64,000 nt of DNA from Daldinia sp. FL1419. Its lineage: Eukaryota; Ascomycota; Sordariomycetes; Xylariales; Hypoxylaceae. The position numbers and the translations under genes are program-made. The stretch is from contig MU623469.1 in the NCBI GenBank assembly GCA_025201765.1, forward strand, positions 1 through 64,000, written 5' to 3'. Within the stretch, counting starts at the first letter, position 1; each line of letters opens with the position of its first letter. This document shows, one piece after another, positions 55,701-64,000 of this stretch. The notes beneath the pieces were generated by a model. The model searched no databases and was not told the DNA's origin. It saw nothing but the letters and a program-made list of their open reading frames with translations.

Positions 55701-58700
55701 AACAGCTTCTACGACGTTCTTTACGGCTTTGGGGTCTTTAAGAGAATTACACTCCGAGGCAGCTGAATCTGTGGAGAGAATAAAGATGCTACGAAAAGAG
55801 CTTGAGACCCTCGACCAGGAGATCGCTGCCAGCGGATTGGAAATTGTTCAAAAGCAAAGACGACGTGAAAACTTACAACAACTGAACGACGCCGTAAAGC
55901 AGCTAAAGGAGATAGTTGAGTCAGTCGCGGAATGCGAGGCTCTGGTAGATTCGGGAGAGATCGAAAAGGCCTTGGAGTATATCGATTTCCTTGATAAGTT
56001 AATTGCTGGTGAGAGAATACCACGTTCTGGGAAGATCGAAAATCGCAATTATCAATTATGTGATTTAAGGGATGCTGTGGCCCTCCAAGGTGTGAACGGT
56101 GATATTTCTACGCTGCGATTCCGCATCGGCAAAGCGCTCGAAAATAAATTCATCGATATATTATTAGGTGACCTAAAGCATCATGTTGATACAGTCTCGC
56201 CCCAGGAAGTTCTGCTAAGGTGGAGTAGTTCAGCCATGCGGTCTCGCGGTGCAATTAGCAGAGAACCGACAGCGACTCCGGCTTATTTGGCCGCGACTGG
56301 GGGTCTCCGCTCCCAACTAATGCCAATTCTAGATGGACTGCACCGTTCAAAGCATGTTACAATTGCCATAGCATCCTACCGAGAGGTCGTTCTACGGGAG
56401 ATCCGGCAGCTTATTAAACGGCCGCTTCCGACTTCTAATGACGATGATGATGAATCCGTAAGGTCTGCTTCTACGATGAGTTCGAAACGCCTAACCCAAC
56501 AGGAGAAGTCATCTATTCTCGCGCGAAATCTTCGAGCGCTAGATGAACAAGATGCCGAGACGCTCTTCGTTAAGATGTATATCAGCGTCACGGAGACGCT
56601 GCGGAGGCTGAGTACGCAAGTCAAAGTATTGTTTGATGTCGCGAGTTCTTTAGGACAGCAACCCCTGGATCTCGATATGGGCCTCAAATCACCACCTCCC
56701 CTAAAGTCGCCACCCCTTAATAGTGCAAATCGCGATCTTCAGGAAGATATCCACCTAACCATGGATTTGGCGAATCTGTACGGCCAGGCGGTTGATATTT
56801 CACAGGAGAAGATTGTGAAGGTACTTCGCGTCCGATCCGAACAAAGCACTCACCTTCCCCTAATATGGTTCTTACGATACTTTACGCTTAACCTTTACTT
56901 TGCAAACGAGTGCGAAGCAATTTCTGGTCGAAGCGGAACCTCGCTTAAAAACATTGTCAACTCCCAAATAAAAGACTTCATTACAACGCACGGCGATGCA
57001 GAAAAGCAGAAACTAGCTCAAGGCATGGAGTCTGACCAGTGGGCCGCCAAAGACTTTAACGAGGAAAACACGACCTTGCTCAAACGGATATTAGATAGCA
57101 GTATGAAGGATAGTGACGCGTGGTCAGAAGGAAGCAAGATCTGGGTACCATTCTCCGAAACCAATAGCAAATTGAATCCCAATGGGCGCCCAAGGGCCGA
57201 GTCGACAACGAAAGAGAGGGTAAGGAGTGCAGTGGTTGACGGCGAGTCATTTCTACTCCCCAACTCGGCAATATTATGTCTGGAAGGGATGTCTCACTTC
57301 TTACACCTCATATCCGGGATTCCATCTATGGCGTCTGACGTATCCAGCTCTCTGATCGCATACTTTCAACTTTTTAATTCTCGATGTACTCAGCTCATTC
57401 TCGGCGCTGGCGCCACCCGTTCAGCAGGTCTGAAAAACATCACTACACGACATTTAGCCCTTGCCTCGCAAGCTCTAGCGTTTATCTCTACGCTTATTCC
57501 CCACGTCCGCGAATTCGTTCGCCGGCACGCAGGGTCGGGCCCCAATGTCAATAATTCTAACGTCGCTAATCTGATGGGAGAGTTCGACAAGGTTAAGCGT
57601 CTTTTCCAGGAGCATCAGAACAGCATCTACGACAAACTGGTAGAGATTATGAGCGGCCGCGCCTCGGCGCACGCGAAGAGCATGAAGAGGCTCGACTGGG
57701 ACCAAAGGACTGAGGCATCCGTAAATCTATACATGGAAACGCTAGTTAAGGAAACAGTAACTCTTCACAGGGTTCTCACGAAACATCTACCAGAGGGTAC
57801 TGTCAGGTTGATCATGACGCCTGTTTTTGATAGTTACAAGAACCACATGGGTAAAGCATTGACGGAACTAGAGCCCAAGACCGAGACAGGTATTAAGCGG
57901 TAAGCAGCAGTACTGCCACTTGTCATTGCTGCATTTACTAATAGAGGGATCATAGGATGGAATCCGATATTGAATATCTTGTCAGCCGATTAGGCAAGAT
58001 AGAAGGCTTCGAAAATACAGGAGACCATTTACTCGGCATCATCAAGACGAAGAAACCAACGTTACAACCGGAGCCGGCACCGACCCCTTCGGAGGAGAAA
58101 TCCGAGCCGGTCAAAACAGAGGGCGATAGTTCTGAAGAAAAGAGCGGCAACGCAGAAGATTCCGGCGAGGCTACAGAAAAAGCTACGGAGAGCACTTAGC
58201 AGCTTTGAGTCTCGTTTTTATGTCTTGGTTTTTTTTTTTTCTTCCTTGTGCATTGGCGCGTTCCTAGCATGACGACAGGCGTTTTTTTTATCATTTTCTA
58301 CTGCAAAACGGGGCATGTATCGTATGGAGACGAGATGAATGTTTTTGGCTGGGAAGACGAAGACTAAAGATAGATGTGTACAGACGTAAGTGATTACGGC
58401 ACGAATACTATATGAAGTTTATCTGCTTGACCTATTTGATGATGGTTGTGTTTATGTTCTCGTGCTTATTTCTACGGAGATGTTAAGCGAAGGATATACA
58501 AGCAATGAATGAACTTTGCGCAGTTGTTTTACGATACTTTGTGATATTAATCGTAGTATTGACATTTATTCTAGATACGTGCGTATACTTAGGTACGTAG
58601 GTAGGTAGCTATTATTATCCCGCAGCTGTCAGTCAACTAGGTAAATCCTACATCCTTGTGCTCGGACTACTATGTACTCGCTCCATGCGCTGTTTCAGCT

Positions 58701-61700
58701 ATCGTTGTCTTGAACCCACGTGTTTCTTCCGCGAGACACGGTCTTACCTTTCTGCTTTCTTCACACGCGCTCGTGTCTACATACCCGTATGCATGGGTAC
58801 TTTTATGTTACCTCGTGGTTTATGGTTTATGGTTTATGCCTGTGTCTGTGCCTGTGCACGACCTTGTGCTGCGAACGCCGTTTTCGTGGCCCCTATTACC
58901 AGCCTACGGGATAGAATCCAGTCCAGGGGCGGTAGCACGACAGGCACATATCGGGCAAGCGGAAGGCTTTAGCATGCGTGTCGCGATATTACGGGATCGC
59001 GACCTTCGATGCTCTTCCATTTCCGCCCTCTGCGCGCTTTCGCAAATGTAGTAATTCCTTGGGGGTAAAAGGCCGCTGCGATGGGACCCCCGAGTAGTGC
59101 CACGGCGGCTCTCCGAGTCCCTATTCGGTCATGAACAGGTCGCACACCGAGCATTGGCTTGCATTGTCCGTTCTCGTTGCTGTCCTGTTTGGGAAAACCC
59201 CGCGGACGTCCACTGCATCGCCCAGCTTTGAGGCCAGAGGTGCTACCGGTGGACAGATGCTGAGGTGGTCCGGGGACAGCCAAGTTGAGGAGGTACCGGC
59301 ATGCACGCAGCGCACAGCGGAAACAGAGGGTTCCGAGGTTATCGACCCGGCTTCGGTGGTCTCCAACACTGATTAGGAGGTAGGCTGCGTGGAAGGACCT
59401 GCGTTAACCTTGAAAAACGCACGTCGGGACGAAAGTTACGGCAGTACTTGACGCACGCAGCCCGGTTCCAATGGTAGGTGTCTAGGTAGGTACCTAGGCA
59501 GCTAAGGTCGTTTTTCAGGAACCGGATACGCACCCGAATATGTGCGTACAATATTGCTTGCTCGTGCGAGGGTGAGCGTTACTCGGCGGTGAGAAAAACG
59601 CGGAGTGCAGGTTTGGCTGGTTGGTCGCACGCCCGAGCGTGTTCATGCTGCTATCCGCTCGGCAATTGTAGACGACGAGGTACTAGATACGCTCGTCGCC
59701 CGATCTAAGTCTATTCTGCTCTTGTATATTTGCGAATAGATATATTCGAGCCCTTTGGACTGTTAGGTTGCCCGAATATGGCATGTCAGATAGCACAGCT
59801 GCTTATGGGGGACGAATAAGTTGGCATATGGGTGTGTGTGATACGTCAGCGTCGTGCGCACATCTTACGGAAGAGCAAATAAAGTGCTTAGAGCCGCTGT
59901 TATAAGACGATATATCGTATCTGAGGTAACTTACAGAGATCGACGAGCGTTGTCTATCAATCATACACTACCATTCATCACTAGTATACACTACATATTT
60001 TACCCAACAATTATTCATGTCTCGCATGTCATGCACGAGGAGAATTGGAGGTGTCCAGAGACATGCATGCAAAGCGCATATTCATACATCACCATACGTA
60101 TCGAAGGCAGCAAGGGAGGGGGGTGTCGTTACAGTACAATACTTAGACCGGGATAAGAAAAATCACCGTCGCATCGGCCAGACAGCCCAAGGCCCCAGGC
60201 CCCAGGCCCCAGGGAGATCGAAAAAAAAAAGCTTGGCGGCTGCGGCTTTGGGGCACGTTTTTGTCTTGTCTTAGATTTGGGGTCCTTTTGGGGTTTCTGC
60301 GTCTGTATTTGGACCACGACGGCTTGGCGAAGCGCCCGGGGATATAAACATCGATTATTTATTAATTTGTCTACGCGGGTACACGAGCGTATATACAAAC
60401 ATAGCCTACCTTATACAAGAAGGTAAAGAAATAAGGTAGAGTTGGTGTTGGTGTCAAGGCTCGTGTAAGTGCACCCCAGTTCCAGTTAATCCAACAAGTA
60501 AATTCCAGCAGTAGCAATTCCGCCGGCGTGCATCGTGGCGCAAGGTCCCCGATCCCGAGGCCGAACCGGAGTATAGGCCAACAGAGCACACCACCCAATC
60601 ACAAAGTCTCTCTCTAACAAACAAAGACATTTAAAGCCTTGGAAAAGATGCGCTTTTCGGCGCTCGAAACAAATCATATATTAGGTCAAAAAACACTCTA
60701 TTCCGAAACGTCGCCGAGGCACTTCGATCATTCTAGGCGGCACGGCATCGGGAAGCTGACAAGCTAAATTAAGGTTCGGGGGATCGACCCGGATTCGCGC
60801 GTTCCAAGGTTCGGGTTCCTAATAAGGTAGGTCAAAAGTATATCAATAGCCCACGCAGCTACGCTACAGCTGTCAATCTGCATACCTTGCATACGTCCGT
60901 ACTAACTCATCTAATCTACGTACCTTTTAACCAGGTCGAGGTGAGTTAAATATAAATTCCCTACTGGGTTAAGTAACGACATGGGCCGAATCAAGCAACT
61001 AAGTAAGTTACCTATCTCTCAACTTATTAATCTCACGATTCCGTAGTACGATGCGTCGTCCGATATGCGATTGGGCAGTCTTGGCGTTTATGTCGTTAGG
61101 CCGTTTCTGTTTCGTTTTGTGGCTTCGTCCGTGGTTGGAATTCGGGGTTGAGGTTGCATTTTCGAACCCTGCGCCGCGTCATTCTGTTAAAAAGACGCCA
61201 CGCAATCCTACGGGGATATATCATTTTCATCACCCAAGTTCAATAATAGCCTTTCACTTCTAGTATCCCTATCCATCTTAACGAGTTATGTAGACCGAGC
61301 CCATCTGGTATCAGCAGCGAGAAAGGAACTTGGAGTAGGGGAAAGAAACAAAGCAAAGACCCGAAGCTTTATGCCAAGGCATCTGCTTCTTTGATACCAT
61401 GTAAAAGAAATGACAAGCTGTGAAGCCAACAATAAGAAAAAAAAAACAATACATTGCAGAAGATAGTACTTTCACGTGGGCGATGAACAAGTTCTTTGTT
61501 TGAATTCACCGTAAGCTCGTCTATTCGTCTCATCTATCTGGTATCTCGCTATTTCCCAACCAAAGGGGTATAATTGTCCCTTCCACAGACAACCAAAAAG
61601 TGCGGCCCTTTTAAGTATATACAAATAAATCAAAGATGGCAAGGTATAAGACAACGAATGTGTAGAAGGGCGATAAGTATCGGGTTTGTTTGTTTTGTTT

Positions 61701-64000
61701 TGTTGTTTTTATTTCCAGGAAGGGAACCTGACCAGCATGCCATCTTCTACTCCGCCGGGGAGGTAATATTTTACCAGCACGATCCCTCGAGGTCGTGAAA
61801 GCTGCGCAAAGCACCTAGGCTCGCGGCGGGTCGGCGGTTGTAAAGGATGGGTAATGCCAGTAGAAGTAAAGTTGTCGTATCGTCGTATCCGAGCGCCCAG
61901 CGCACTAAGGCTCAAAGGCAGGATAGAATCCCGCTCATGCGGAAAGCTTGCCGAGAACATAGTTACGGGGGACCACCATGGCCTCAACGTCACGACGGGC
62001 AAGAGCACCACCGCCGAGGGTGACGATAAGGTCGGTTTCCAGGGTCGTGACGGTCTGGATGTCGTCAGGGTGGTAGTAAGCGCTGCCGCAAGGGAATACT
62101 TCACATCCAGACACCGATACCTTGGCCTGGGCTTGCATTTGGCTGGCTGGGTACATTTGCTTAACACCGTTGACATCGCCAGGGTTCACGATGGCCGAGA
62201 CATCATAGTACGTCAAGCCATTCCACCCATTGAAAGCGACCTCGGCGAGCATGCCCGGGACGTCAGGGGCGCCCTCGTTGAAAGAGTAGGCATTGCCGAT
62301 CCATCCCTGAGGGAAGTCGACCCTCGACTGGCTGTTTCCTCCAACCGTGATGGGAGCGATAGGTGCTTGTCCTGCAGCCGGGGTGAAGGTAATGTGGCGG
62401 GTGGTGCTGTCCTGGTTGACGAAAGTGAACGAGTTGGCACTGACCAGAGTAGCCGAAGCAGCGGCAACGGCGACGATCTTAGTGAATAGACCCATTTTAT
62501 TTGATATTTGGTATATGGTAATTTGGTATTTGATGATTGCTAATAAAAGTGATAGTCGAAGTATCTATGTCTGGTGGCTTATTGCCCTGTGGCTTCTGGA
62601 TTCAGTTTGCTGAAGAGAATGTATATTGCAGCTAAGAGTCTATAGCTTCGTGATAAATGAATGTATCACAAGTAAGCGTTAAAGGAAAGGAATGTTAGCT
62701 ACCAAGAGCTGAAAGAGAATGTGTAGAATCAGAAGATTGTTGTCGTTATAGAGGGGATAGACCGACATAGCAAGTGGGATGACACAAGGTCTTATATAAA
62801 ATCTAGAAAGACAAAGGAACCACGCGAGGTCGGCTCCTTGCTCTGCAATCATTGTCTAGCCCAACCAATGGAGAAGAGTCCAACGTATTCAATGTACTCG
62901 ATGAACAAGAAACGGCAAGCATGTCTAGAGCGAGTACTGCGTTAGTATACAGCGGGGGGGGGCTCCCAGACCGATTCTACGATCTAGGATCCCACCAATC
63001 CCCCTGGTGCCGTGTATGTATCAGACGATGCAGCCACAGCAGCCCGAGGAGGTAGCTGTGGAAAGTCGAGAAGGATTACCTGTTCCTGAATCAGGGTTGC
63101 ATTCTAAGTGTAATCGCCCTATCAGCTTACACGGAAAGCCTCGCGCTAACAACTCCTTCTCGCCGGGACAGACATTGCTGAACCCAGATACTCGAGCCTA
63201 GTATCAGCCTAGCGGCGGTGAATATAAAATGCTAAAGTGTTTGCGTCGACACTTGATGGCTAGCGGTACCCCATTAAAATGCGCACCCTCGAAAGTCGCG
63301 GAGCCTGGCGGACGGCATCTGATGGGATCCTTGGCGATACTATTTTAGGGCTGACAGGCAATAATGGGGGGTGAGTTTAGAGTATAAGCCCGACGAGGAT
63401 GGTCACCCAAATAGTTTTTGGCAAGCAAAAACTTGCGCTTCCACCAATCCGAGAGATTCGGGTGGGCTGTTTACCAGGGTGAGGAGAAAATTTACAAAGG
63501 ACTAGAAGGGGGTGGCACACAAAGAAAACAAGCAAGGGGTTTTTTTTTTTGCCCTGCATTAGCAAGTTGCTCGACTCGACTTGGTTCTAGAACCCCGATT
63601 GGTTGGTTTTAAGATCTTGTTCCTGGTACCTGACATATCCCATGTGGCCTCAGCACTGATGTGGCAGGCCGTGAGAGGGTACGGTCTCGTTTGACCATGA
63701 TCGACAAATTGAGAAAGAGGTATATTTTATCACCGCATCTAGGCCTACAATGATGTAGCCTAATAGATTACCGTCGTCATTGGGCTTTTCGCTTTTCGCT
63801 TCGGATAGAATTCTCTACTCAGTCGCTCTGCCGAGAGTAATCAATACGTGGTACCAGTTAGTAAATGGTTAGATGAACTGTTTACATTGCTAATAAACTG
63901 CTGACATGACAATAACCTTGTATGGTATCGAGAAAACAGTCATATCGAATGAAATAAGCGTATTCCTTGCGACTGGAATGGGACCTCATACGGGAATATA

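Overview
The window reads as nuclear DNA of a filamentous ascomycete (Pezizomycotina, most likely Sordariomycetes). Genes carry short introns of about 46 to 100 nt with GTRNGT-like donors, CTAAC/CTGAC branch sites and YAG acceptors, and the recognisable proteins are fungal orthologues (HUS1, CYC2, AIM32, MTQ1, mitochondrial LeuRS, POM34, MCM5, VPS54) plus fungal-type families (NACHT NOD-like receptor, LAT amino-acid permease). The first 6.4 kb is extremely A+T-rich, with transition-type decay between repeat copies, the expected mark of repeat-induced point mutation (RIP).

Layout. 1-6.4 kb: RIP-type AT isochore with one composition-balanced island near 3.1-3.55 kb. 7.0-17.8 kb: a small membrane protein, a RING-type protein, a 616-bp PIF/Harbinger-like MITE just upstream of HUS1, then CYC2 and AIM32. 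18.3-23.4 kb: a six-exon NLR with an N-terminal lipase-like hydrolase, a NACHT NTPase and a beta-propeller region. 23.4-27.3 kb: gene-poor stretch with a decaying spliced gene of unknown family. 27.3-34.3 kb: secreted CE1-type esterase, MTQ1, a small membrane protein, mitochondrial leucyl-tRNA synthetase. 34.3-41.8 kb: accessory block in which two diverged direct repeats of about 1.1 kb, each carrying one member of a paralogous small acidic protein family, flank a DUF7025-type AAA+ ATPase. 41.9-58.2 kb: LAT permease, a helicase relic, POM34, an AMP-binding-like protein, and MCM5 and VPS54 arranged head to head. 58.2-64 kb: sparse, with one small secreted protein gene.

How they work together. 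Most genes are unlinked housekeeping functions. Several are mitochondrial (CYC2, AIM32, MTQ1, LeuRS); two act in DNA replication and checkpoint control (HUS1, MCM5), each with CGCG-type palindromes or MCB/SCB-like sites upstream. The accessory parts are the NLR and the AAA+ block; the latter is my best candidate for an undescribed locus. All exon boundaries were assigned by eye from splice signals, reading phase and remembered family patterns, without alignment.
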